Assembly: GCA_964057225.1 (NCBI GenBank)
Contig: CAXKVF010000073.1
Coordinates: forward strand, 930,001 to 994,000
DNA length: 64,000 bases
Source: Auanema rhodensis
Lineage: Eukaryota > Nematoda > Chromadorea > Rhabditida > Rhabditidae
Reading direction: 5' to 3'
Shown here: positions 1 to 12,300 of the stretch, piece after piece
Layout of the letters: the number at the start of each line of letters is the position of its first letter
Numbering within the stretch: the first letter of the stretch is position 1
Program-made: the position numbers and the translations under genes
Notes under the pieces: model-generated
Databases searched by the model: none
What the model was told of the DNA's origin: nothing
What the model saw: only the letters and a program-made list of their open reading frames with translations

Positions 1-26
1 ATTAAAGTTCACGTAAATTTCAAAGT

Positions 27-39
27 CATGGTTACCATG
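27..39. repeat. 13-bp dyad in the satellite monomer (representative copy)
   Basis: CATGGTTACCATG is a perfect inverted repeat around one central base, six bases per arm. It is kept in nearly every monomer. Rare exceptions include GGTTCCCATG at 22211 and 26787. The bases directly 3' of it are the most variable of the monomer. It could form a small cruciform or bind a dimeric protein; no binding factor can be named from sequence. Confidence 0.75.
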
Positions 40-117
40 CACCAATATCGATAAAAATTTGTTTTTAGACTAATATGGACATGGGGAATCTAATTTTGAA
101 AACCGCATCTCTTTATC

Positions 118-134
118 TTTCACGTGAAGCGAGT
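118..134 (+). other. CENP-B-box-like 17-mer in the satellite monomer (representative copy)
   Basis: TTTCACGTGAAGCGAGT can be laid on the mammalian CENP-B box NTTCGNNNNANNCGGGN with 7 of the 9 required bases matching. Both mismatches have A where the box has G. By my estimate about 0.5 such 7/9 matches are expected by chance in 176 bp on two strands, so this is a weak similarity and not evidence of CENP-B binding. The segment also contains a CACGTG palindrome. Confidence 0.25.
121..126. promoter_or_regulatory. E-box CACGTG, first site of the monomer (representative copy)
   Basis: CACGTG sits inside the longer palindrome TTCACGTGAA and is present in almost every monomer. It is the canonical class-B E-box bound by bHLH-zipper proteins such as Myc/Max and USF and by yeast Cbf1. 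Binding here is an inference. A few copies are broken, for example TTAACGTG near 17193 and 17545. Confidence 0.6.
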
Positions 135-150
135 TACATACCAAGTGCAC

Positions 151-158
151 ATCACGTG
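151..158 (+). promoter_or_regulatory. ATCACGTG, second E-box of the monomer (representative copy)
   Basis: ATCACGTG fits the budding-yeast centromere CDEI consensus RTCACRTG exactly, and its CACGTG core is a second E-box 32 bp after the first. In a subset of left-array monomers the core is changed to CACGCG (for example near 12475, 13003 and 21978). The retroelement at 37464 integrated immediately upstream of this site. Whether any factor binds is unknown. Confidence 0.5.
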
Positions 159-2339
159 TACATTTAATTAGCATAAATTAAAGTTCACGTAAATTTCAAA
201 GTCATGGTTACCATGAACCAATATCAATAAAAATTTGTTTTTAAACTAATATGGACATGGGGAATCTAATTTTGAAAACCGCATCTCTTTATCTTTCACG
301 TGAAGCGAGTTACATACCAAGTGCCCATCACGTGTACATTTAATTAGCATAAATTAAAGTTCACGTAAATTTCAAAGTCATGGTTACCATGCACCAATAT
401 CAATAAAAATTTGTTTTTAGACTAATATGGACATGGGGAATCTTATTTTGAAAACCGCATCTCGTTATCTTTCACGTGAAGCGAGTTACATACCAAGTGC
501 ACATCACGTGTACATTTAATTAGCATAAATTAAAGTTCACGTAAATTTCAAAGTCATGGTTACCATGCACCAATATCAATAAAAATTTGTTTTTAGACTA
601 ATATGGACATGGGGGAATCTAATTTTGAAAACCGCATCTCTTTATCTTTCACGTGAAGCGAGTTACATACCAAGTGCACATCACGTGTACATTTAATTAG
701 CATAAATTAAAGTTCACGTAAATTTCAAAGTCATGGTTACCATGCACCAATATCAATAAAAATTTGTTTTTAGACTAATATGGACATGGGGAATCTAATT
801 TTGGAAACCGCATCTCTTTATCTTTCACGTGAAGCGAGTTACATACCAAGTGCACATCACGTGTACATTTAATTAGCATAAATTAAAGTTCACGTAAATT
901 TCAAAGTCATGGTTACCATGCACCAATATCAATAAAAATTTGTTTTTAGACTAATATGGACATGGGGAATCTAATTTTGAAAACCGCATCTCTTTATCTT
1001 TCACGTGAAGCGAGTTACATACCAAGTGCACATCACGTGTACATTTAATTAGCATAAATTAAAGTTCACGTAAATTTCAAAGTCATGGTTACCATGCACC
1101 AATATCAATAAAAATTTGTTTTTAGACTAATATGGACATGGGGAATCTAATTTTGAAAACCGCATCTCTTTATCTTTCACGTGAAGCGAGTTACATACCA
1201 AGTGCACATCACGTGTACATTTAATTAGCATAAATTAAAGTTCACGTAAATTTCAAAGTCATGGTTACCATGAACCAATATCAATAAAAATTTGTTTTTC
1301 GACTAATATGGACATGGGGAATCTAATTTTGAAAACCGCATCTCTTTATCTTTCACGTGAAGCGAGTTACATACCAAGTGCACATCACGTGTACATTTAA
1401 TTAGCATAAATTAAAGTTCACGTAAATTTCAAAGTCATGGTTACCATGCACCAATATCAATAAAAATTTGTTTTTAAACTAATATGGACATGGGGAATCT
1501 AATTTTGAAAACCGCATCTCTTTATCTTTCACGTGAAGCGAGTTACATACCAAGTGCACATCACGTGTACATTTAATTAGCATAAATTAAAGTTCACGTA
1601 ACTTTCAAAGTCATGGTTACCATGCACCAATATCAATAAAAATTTGTTTTTAGACTAATATGGACATGGGGAATCTAATTTTGAAAACCGCATCTCTTTA
1701 TCTTTCACGTGAAGCGAGCTACATACTAAGTGCACATCACGTGTACATTTAATTAGCATAAATTAAAGTTCACGTAAATTTCAAAGTCATGGTTACCATG
1801 AACCAATATCAATAAAAATTTGTTTTTAGACTAATATGGACATGGGGAATCTAATTTTGAAAACCGCATCTCTTTATCTTTCACGTGAAGCGAGTTACAT
1901 ACCAAGTGCACATCACGTGTACATTTAATTAGCATAAATTAAAGTTCACGTAAATTTCAAAGTCATGGTTACCATGCACCAATATCAATACAAATTTGTT
2001 TTTAAACTAATATGGACATGAGGAATCTAATTTTGAAAACCGCATCTCTTTATCTTTCACGTGAAGCGAGTTACATACCAAGTGCACATCACGTGTACAT
2101 TTAATTAGCATAAATTAAAGTTCACGTAAATTTCAAAGGCATGGTTACCATGCACCAATATCGATAAAAATTTGTTTTTAGACTAATATGGACATGGGGA
2201 ATCTAATTTTGAAAACCGCATCTCTTTATCTTTCACGTGAAGCGAGTTACATACCAAGTGCACATCACGTGTACATTTAATTAGCATAAATTAAAGTTCA
2301 CGTAAATTTCAAAGTCATGGTTACCATGCACCAATATCG

Positions 2340-5300
2340 ATAAAAATTTGTTTTTAAACTAATATGGACATGGGGAATCTAATTTTGAAAACCGCATCTC
2401 TTTATCTTTCACGTGAAGCGAGTTACATACCAAGTGCACATCACGTGTACATTTAATTAGCATAAATTAAAGTTCACGTAAATTTCAAAGTCATGGTTAC
2501 CATGAACCAATATCAATAAAAATTTGTTTTTAGACTAATATGGACATGGGGAATCTAATTTTGAAAACCGCATCTCTTCATCTTTCACGTGAAGCGAGTT
2601 ACATACCAAGTGCACATCACGTGTACATTTAATTAGCATAAATTAAAGTTCACGTAAATTTCAAAGTCATGGTTACCATGAACCAATATCAATAAAAATT
2701 TGTTTTTAGACTAATATGGACATGGGGAATCTAATTTTGAAAACCGCATCTCTTTATCTTTCACGTGAAGCGAGTTACATACCAAGTGCACATCACGTGT
2801 ACATTTAATTAGCATAAATTAAAGTTCACGTAAATTTCAAAGTCATGGTTACCATGAACCAATATCAATAAAAATTTGTTTTTAGACTAATATGGACATG
2901 GGGAATCTAATTTTGAAAACCGCATCTCTTTATCTTTCACGTGAAGCGAGTTACATACCAAGTGCACATCACGTGTACATTTAATTAGCATAAATTAAAG
3001 TTCACGTAAATTTCAAAGTCATGGTTACCATGAACCAATATCAATAAAAATTTGTTTTTAGACTAATATGGACATGGGGAATCTAATTTTGAAAACCGCA
3101 TCTCTTCATCTTTCACGTGAAGCGAGTTACATACCAAGTGCACATCACGTGTACATTTAATTAGCATAAATTAAAGTTCACGTAAATTTCAAAGTCATGG
3201 TTACCATGAACCAATATCAATAAAAATTTGTTTTTAGACTAATATGGACATGGGGAATCTAATTTTGAAAACCGCATCTCTTTATCTTTCACGTGAAGCG
3301 AGTTACATACCAAGTGCACATCACGTGTACATTTAATTAGCATAAATTAAAGTTCACGTAAATTTCAAAGTCATGGTTACCATGAACCAATATCAATAAA
3401 AATTTGTTTTTAGACTAATATGGACATGGGGAATCTAATTTTGAAAACCGCATCTCTTTATCTTTCACGTGAAGCGAGTTACATACCAAGTGCACATCAC
3501 GTGTACATTTAATTAGCATAAATTAAAGTTCACGTAAATTTCAAAGTCATGGTTACCATGAACCAATATCAATAAAAATTTGTTTTTAGACTAATATGGA
3601 CATGGGGAATCTAATTTTGAAAACCGCATCTCTTTATCTTTCACGTGAAGCGAGTTACATACCAAGTGCACATCACGTGTACATTTAATTAGCATAAATT
3701 AAAGTTCACGTAAATTTCAAAGTCATGGTTACCATGAACCAATATCAATTAAAATTTGTTTTTAGACTAATATGGACATGGGGAATCTAATTTTGAAAAC
3801 CGCATCTCTTCATCTTTCACGTGAAGCGAGTTACATACCAAGTGCACATCACGTGTACATTTAATTAGCATAAATTAAAGTTCACGTAAATTTCAAAGTC
3901 ATGGTTACCATGAACCAATATCAATAAAAATTTGTTTTTAGACTAATATGGACATGGGGAATCTAATTTTGAAAACCGCATCTCTTTATCTTTCACGTGA
4001 AGCGAGTTACGTACCAAGTGCACATCACGTGTACATTTAATTAGCATAAATTAAAGTTCACGTAAATTTCAAAGTCATGGTTACCATGCACCAATATCAA
4101 TAAAAATTTGTTTTTAAACTAATATGGATATGGGGAATCTAATTTTGAAAACCGCATCTCTTCATCTTTCACGTGAAGCGAGTTACATACCAAGTGCCCA
4201 TCACGTGTACATTTAATTAGCATAAATTAAAGTTCACGTAAATTTCAAAGTCATGGTTACCATGCACCAATATCAATAAAAATTTGTTTTTAGACTAATA
4301 TGGACATGGGGAATCTAATTTTGAAAACCGCATCTCTTTATCTTTCACGTGAAGCGAGTTACATACCAAGTGCACATCACGTGTACATTTAATTAGCATA
4401 AATTAAAGTTCACGTAAATTTCAAAGTCATGGTTACCATGAACCAATATCAATAAAAATTTGTTTTCAGACTAATATGGACATGGGGAATCTAATTTTGA
4501 AAACCGCATCTCTTCATCTTTCACGTGAAGCGAGTTACATACCAAGTGCACATCACGTGTACATTTAATTAGCATAAATTAAAGTTCACGTAAATTTCAA
4601 AGTCATGGTTACCATGAACCAATATCAATAAAAATTTGTTTTTAGACTAATATGGACATGGGGAATCTAATTTTGAAAACCGCATCTCTTTATCTTTCAC
4701 GTGAAGCGAGTTACATACCAAGTGCACATCACGTGTACATTTAATTAGCATAAATTAAAGTTCACGTAAATTTCAAAGTCATGGTTACCATGAACCAATA
4801 TCAATAAAAATTTGTTTTTAGACTAATATGGACATGGGGAATCTAATTTTGAAAACCGCATCTCTTTATCTTTCACGTGAAGCGAGTTACATACCAAGTG
4901 CACATCACGTGTACATTTAATTAGCATAAATTAAAGTTCACGTAAATTTCAAAGTCATGGTTACCATGAACCAATATCAATAAAAATTTGTTTTTAGACT
5001 AATATGGACATGGGGAATCTAATTTTGAAAACCGCATCTCTTTATCTTTCACGTGAAGCGAGTTACATACCAAGTGCACATCACGTGTACATTTAATTAG
5101 CATAAATTAAAGTTCACGTAAATTTCAAAGTCATGGTTACCATGCACCAATATCAATAAAAATTTGTTTTTAAACTAATATGGACATGGGGAATCTAATT
5201 TTGAAAACCGCATCTCTTTATCTTTCACGTGAAGCGAGTTACATACCAAGTGCACATCACGTGTACATTTAATTAGCATAAATTAAAGTTCACGTAAATT

Positions 5301-7875
5301 TCAAAGTCATGGTTACCATGAACCAATATCAATAAAAATTTGTTTTTAGACTAATATGGACATGGGGAATCTAATTTTGAAAACCGCATCTCTTCATCTT
5401 TCACGTGAAGCGAGTTACATACCAAGTGCACATCACGTGTACATTTAATTAGCATAAATTAAAGTTCACGTAAATTTCAAAGTCATGGTTACCATGAACC
5501 AATATCAATAAAAATTTGTTTTTAGACTAATATGGACATGGGGAATCTAATTTTGAAAACCGCATCTCTTTATCTTTCACGTGAAGCGAGTTACATACCA
5601 AGTGCACATCACGTGTACATTTAATTAGCATAAATTAAAGTTCACGTAAATTTCAAAGTCATGGTTACCATGAACCAATATCAATAAAAATTTGTTTTTA
5701 GACTAATATGGACATGGGGAATCTAATTTTGAAAACCGCATCTCTTTATCTTTCACGTGAAGCGAGTTACATACCAAGTGCACATCACGTGTACATTTAA
5801 TTAGCATAAATTAAAGTTCACGTAAATTTCAAAGTCATGGTTACCATGAACCAATATCAATAAAAATTTGTTTTTAGACTAATATGGACATGGGGAATCT
5901 AATTTTGAAAACCGCATCTCTTCATCTTTCACGTGAAGCGAGTTACATACCAAGTGCACATCACGTGTACATTTAATTAGCATAAATTAAAGTTCACGTA
6001 AATTTCAAAGTCATGGTTACCATGAACCAATATCAATAAAAATTTGTTTTTAGACTAATATGGACATGGGGAATCTAATTTTGAAAACCGCATCTCTTTA
6101 TCTTTCACGTGAAGCGAGTTACATACCAAGTGCACATCACGTGTACATTTAATTAGCATAAATTAAAGTTCACGTAAATTTCAAAGTCATGGTTACCATG
6201 AACCAATATCAATAAAAATTTGTTTTTAGACTAATATGGACATGGGGAATCTAATTTTGAAAACCGCATCTCTTTATCTTTCACGTGAAGCGAGTTACAT
6301 ACCAAGTGCACATCACGTGTACATTTAATTAGCATAAATTAAAGTTCACGTAAATTTCAAAGTCATGGTTACCATGAACCAATATCAATAAAAATTTGTT
6401 TTTAGACTAATATGGACATGGGGAATCTAATTTTGAAAACCGCATCTCTTTATCTTTCACGTGAAGCGAGTTACATACCAAGTGCACATCACGTGTACAT
6501 TTAATTAGCATAAATTAAAGTTCACGTAAATTTCAAAGTCATGGTTACCATGAACCAATATCAATTAAAATTTGTTTTTAGACTAATATGGACATGGGGA
6601 ATCTAATTTTGAAAACCGCATCTCTTCATCTTTCACGTGAAGCGAGTTACATACCAAGTGCACATCACGTGTACATTTAATTAGCATAAATTAAAGTTCA
6701 CGTAAATTTCAAAGTCATGGTTACCATGAACCAATATCAATAAAAATTTGTTTTTAGACTAATATGGACATGGGGAATCTAATTTTGAAAACCGCATCTC
6801 TTTATCTTTCACGTGAAGCGAGTTACGTACCAAGTGCACATCACGTGTACATTTAATTAGCATAAATTAAAGTTCACGTAAATTTCAAAGTCATGGTTAC
6901 CATGCACCAATATCAATAAAAATTTGTTTTTAAACTAATATGGATATGGGGAATCTAATTTTGAAAACCGCATCTCTTCATCTTTCACGTGAAGCGAGTT
7001 ACATACCAAGTGCCCATCACGTGTACATTTAATTAGCATAAATTAAAGTTCACGTAAATTTCAAAGTCATGGTTACCATGCACCAATATCAATAAAAATT
7101 TGTTTTTAGACTAATATGGACATGGGGAATCTAATTTTGAAAACCGCATCTCTTTATCTTTCACGTGAAGCGAGTTACATACCAAGTGCACATCACGTGT
7201 ACATTTAATTAGCATAAATTAAAGTTCACGTAAATTTCAAAGTCATGGTTACCATGAACCAATATCAATAAAAATTTGTTTTCAGACTAATATGGACATG
7301 GGGAATCTAATTTTGAAAACCGCATCTCTTCATCTTTCACGTGAAGCGAGTTACATACCAAGTGCACATCACGTGTACATTTAATTAGCATAAATTAAAG
7401 TTCACGTAAATTTCAAAGTCATGGTTACCATGAACCAATATCAATAAAAATTTGTTTTTAGACTAATATGGACATGGGGAATCTAATTTTGAAAACCGCA
7501 TCTCTTTATCTTTCACGTGAAGCGAGTTACATACCAAGTGCACATCACGTGTACATTTAATTAGCATAAATTAAAGTTCACGTAAATTTCAAAGTCATGG
7601 TTACCATGAACCAATATCAATAAAAATTTGTTTTTAGACTAATATGGACATGGGGAATCTAATTTTGAAAACCGCATCTCTTTATCTTTCACGTGAAGCG
7701 AGTTACATACCAAGTGCACATCACGTGTACATTTAATTAGCATAAATTAAAGTTCACGTAAATTTCAAAGTCATGGTTACCATGAACCAATATCAATAAA
7801 AATTTGTTTTTAGACTAATATGGACATGGGGAATCTAATTTTGAAAACCGCATCTCTTTATCTTTCACGTGAAGC
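2340..7875 (+). repeat. Tandem duplication of a 16-monomer (2816-bp) block
   Basis: Rare private variants recur exactly 2816 bp apart. TTCATC occurs at 2577/5393 and 3105/5921, AATATCAATT at 3741/6557, GTACC at 4011/6827, and TTCAGA at 4465/7281; the GTGCCCATC variant pairs up near 4194/7010 as well. 2816 is 16 x 176. The outer limits are approximate, because the copies stop agreeing near 2340/5156 on the left and near 5060/7876 on the right. The copies abut, as expected from one unequal crossover or replication slip of a 16-mer. Confidence 0.85.
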
Positions 7876-9380
7876 GAGTTACATACCAAGTGCCCATCAC
7901 GTGTACATTTAATTAGCATAAATTAAAGTTCACGTAAATTTCAATGTCATGGTTACCATGCACCAATATCAATAAAAATTTGTTTTTAGACTAATATGGA
8001 CATGGGGAATCTAATTTTGAAAACCGCATCTCGTTATCTTTCACGTGAAGCGAGTTACATACCAAGTGCACATCACGTGTACATTTAATTAGCATAAATT
8101 AAAGTTCACGTAAATTTCAAAGTCATGGTTACCATGAACCAATATCAATAAAAATTTGTTTTTAAACTAATATGGATATGGGGAATCTAATTTTGAAAAC
8201 CGCATCTCTTTATCTTTCACGTGAAGCGAGTTACATACCAAGTGCACATCACGTGTACATTTAATTAGCATAAATTAAAGTTCACGTAAATTTCAAAGTC
8301 ATGGTTACCATGCACCAATATCGATAAAAATTTGTTTTTAGACTAATATGGACATGGGGAATCTAATTTTGAAAACCGCATCTCTTTATCTTTCACGTGA
8401 AGCGAGTTACATACCAAGTGCACATCACGTGTACATTTAATTAGCATAAATTAAAGTTCACGTAAATTTCAAAGTCATGGTTACCATGAACCAATATCAA
8501 TGAAAATTTGTTTTTAGACTAATATGGACATGGGGAATCTAATTTTGAAAACCGCATCTCTTTATCTTTCACGTGAAGCGAGTTACATACCAAGTGCACA
8601 TCACGTGTACATTTAATTAGCATAAATTAAAGTTCACGTAAATTTCAAAGTCATGGTTACCATGAACCAATATCAATAAAAATTTGTTTTTAGACTAATA
8701 TGGACATGGGGAATCTAATTTTGAAAACCGCATCTCTTTATCTTTCACGTGAAGCGAGTTACATACCAAGTGCCCATCACGTGTACATTTAATTAGCATA
8801 AATTAAAGTTCACGTAAATTTCAATGTCATGGTTACCATGCACCAATATCAATAAAAATTTGTTTTTAGACTAATATGGACATGGGGAATCTAATTTTGA
8901 AAACCGCATCTCGTTATCTTTCACGTGAAGCGAGTTACATACCAAGTGCACATCACGTGTACATTTAATTAGCATAAATTAAAGTTCACGTAAATTTCAA
9001 AGTCATGGTTACCATGAACCAATATCAATAAAAATTTGTTTTTAAACTAATATGGATATGGGGAATCTAATTTTGAAAACCGCATCTCTTTATCTTTCAC
9101 GTGAAGCGAGTTACATACCAAGTGCACATCACGTGTACATTTAATTAGCATAAATTAAAGTTCACGTAAATTTCAAAGTCATGGTTACCATGCACCAATA
9201 TCGATAAAAATTTGTTTTTAGACTAATATGGACATGGGGAATCTAATTTTGAAAACCGCATCTCTTTATCTTTCACGTGAAGCGAGTTACATACCAAGTG
9301 CACATCACGTGTACATTTAATTAGCATAAATTAAAGTTCACGTAAATTTCAAAGTCATGGTTACCATGAACCAATATCAA
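7876..9380 (+). repeat. Tandem duplication of a 5-monomer (880-bp) block
   Basis: The run of variants GTGCCCATC, TCAATGTCAT, CTCGTTATC, GGATATGGGG and TATCGATAAA appears twice in the same order. TCAATGTCAT is at 7941 and 8821, and TCGAT at 8321 and 9201, both 880 bp (5 x 176) apart. The copies part after about 8500/9380, where one has AATGAAAAT and the other AATAAAAAT. Confidence 0.85.
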
Positions 9381-12300
9381 TAAAAATTTGTTTTTAGACT
9401 AATATGGACATGGGGAATCTAATTTTGAAAACCGCATCTCTTTATCTTTCACGTGAAGCGAGTTACATACCAAGTGCACATCACGTGTACATTTAATTAG
9501 CATAAATTAAAGTTCACGTAAATTTCAAAGTCATGGTTACCATGAACCAATATCAATAAAAATTTGTTTTTAGACTAATATGGACATGGGGAATCTAATT
9601 TTGAAAACCGCATCTCTTTATCTTTCACGTGAAGCGAGTTACATACCAAGTGCACATCACGTGTACATTTAATTAGCATAAATTAAAGTTCACGTAAATT
9701 TCAAAGTCATGGTTACCATGCACCAATATCAATAAAAATTTGTTTTTAGACTAATATGGACATGGGGAATCTAATTTTGAAAACCGCATCTCTTTATCTT
9801 TCACGTGAAGCGAGTTACATACCAAGTGCACATCACGTGTACATTTAATTAGCATAAATTAAAGTTCACGTAAATTTCAAAGTCATGGTTACCATGCACC
9901 AATATCAATAAAAATTTGTTTTTAGACTAATATGGACATGGGGAATCTAATTTTGAAAACCGCATCTCTTTATCTTTCACGTGAAGCGAGTTACATACCA
10001 AGTGCACATCACGTGTACATTTAATTAGCATAAATTAAAGTTCACGTAAATTTCAAAGTCATGGTTACCATGAAGCAATATCAATAAAAATTTGTTTTTA
10101 GACTAATATGGACATGGGGAATCTAATTTTGAAAACCGCATCTCTTTATCTTTCACGTGAAGCGAGTTACATACCAAGTGCACATCACGTGTACATTTAA
10201 TTAGCATAAATTAAAGTTCACGTAAATTTCAAAGTCATGGTTACCATGAACCAATATCAATAAAAATTTGTTTTTAGACTAATATGGACATGGGGAATCT
10301 AATTTTGAAAACCGCATCTCTTTATCTTTCACGTGAAGCGAGTTACATACCAAGTGCACATCACGTGTACATTTAATTAGCATAAATTAAAGTTCACGTA
10401 AATTTCAAAGTCATGGTTACCATGAACCAATATCAATAAAAATTTGTTTTTAGACTAATATGGACATGGGGAATCTAATTTTGAAAACCGCATCTCTTCA
10501 TCTTTCACGTGAAGCGAGTTACATACCAAGTGCACATCACGTGTACATTTAATTAGCATAAATTAAAGTTCACGTAAATTTCAAAGTCATGGTTACCATG
10601 CACCAATATCAATAAAAATTTGTTTTTAGACTAATATGGACATGGGGAATCTAATTTTGAAAACCGCATCTCTTTATCTTTCACGTGAAGCGAGTTACAT
10701 ACCAAGTGCACATCACGTGTACATTTAATTAGCATAAATTAAAGTTCACGTAAATTTCAAAGTCATGGTTACCATGCACCAATATCAATAAAAATTTGTT
10801 TTTAGACTAATATGGACATGGGGAATCTAATTTTGAAAACCGCATCTCTTTATCTTTCACGTGAAGCGAGTTACATACCAAGTGCACATCACGTGTACAT
10901 TTAATTAGCATAAATTAAAGTTCACGTAAATTTCAAAGTCATGGTTACCATGCACCAATATCAATAAAAATTTGTTTTTAGACTAATATGGACATGGGGA
11001 ATCTAATTTTGAAAACCGCATCTCTTTATCTTTCACGTGAAGCGAGTTACATACCAAGTGCACATCACGTGTACATTTAATTAGCATAAATTAAAGTTCA
11101 CGTAAATTTCAAAGTCATGGTTACCATGAAGCAATATCAATAAAAATTTGTTTTTAGACTAATATGGACATGGGGAATCTAATTTTGAAAACCGCATCTC
11201 TTTATCTTTCACGTGAAGCGAGTTACATACCAAGTGCACATCACGTGTACATTTAATTAGCATAAATTAAAGTTCACGTAAATTTCAAAGTCATGGTTAC
11301 CATGAACCAATATCAATAAAAATTTGTTTTTAGACTAATATGGACATGGGGAATCTAATTTTGAAAACCGCATCTCTTTATCTTTCACGTGAAGCGAGTT
11401 ACATACCAAGTGCACATCACGTGTACATTTAATTAGCATAAATTAAAGTTCACGTAAATTTCAAAGTCATGGTTACCATGCACCAATATCAATAAAAATT
11501 TGTTTTTAGACTAATATGGACATGGGGAATCTAATTTTGAAAACCGCATCTCTTTATCTTTCACGTGAAGCGAGTTACATACCAAGTGCACATCACGTGT
11601 ACATTTAATTAGCATAAATTAAAGTTCACGTAAATTTCAAAGTCATGGTTACCATGAAGCAATATCAATAAAAATTTGTTTTTAGACTAATATGGACATG
11701 GGGAATCTAATTTTGAAAACCGCATTTCTTTATCTTTCACGTGAAGCGAGTTACATACCAAGTGCACATCACGTGTACATTTAATTAGCATAAATTAAAG
11801 TTCACGTAAATTTCAAAGTCATGGTTACCATGCACCAATATCAATAAAAATTTGTTTTTAGACTAATATGGACATGGGGAATCTAATTTTGAAAACCGCA
11901 TCTCTTTATCTTTCACGTGAAGCGAGTTACATACCAAGTGCACATCACGTGTACATTTAATTAGCATAAATTAAAGTTCACGTAAATTTCAAAGTCATGG
12001 TTACCATGAAGCAATATCAATAAAAATTTGTTTTTAGACTAATATGGACATGGGGAATCTAATTTTGAAAACCGCATTTCTTTATCTTTCACGTGAAGCG
12101 AGTTACATACCAAGTGCACATCACGTGTACATTTAATTAGCATAAATTAAAGTTCACGTAAAATTCAAAGTCATGGTTACCATGAACCAATATCAATAAA
12201 AATTTGTTTTTAGACTAATATGGACATGGGGAATCTAATTTTGAAAACCGCATCTCTTTATCTTTCACGTGAAGCGAGTTACATACCAAGTGCACATCAC

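Noticed and set aside
612-616. Extra G (GGGGG) giving a 177-bp monomer as a functional feature
   Set aside because: A single-base length change in a G run is best explained by slippage or a sequencing error.
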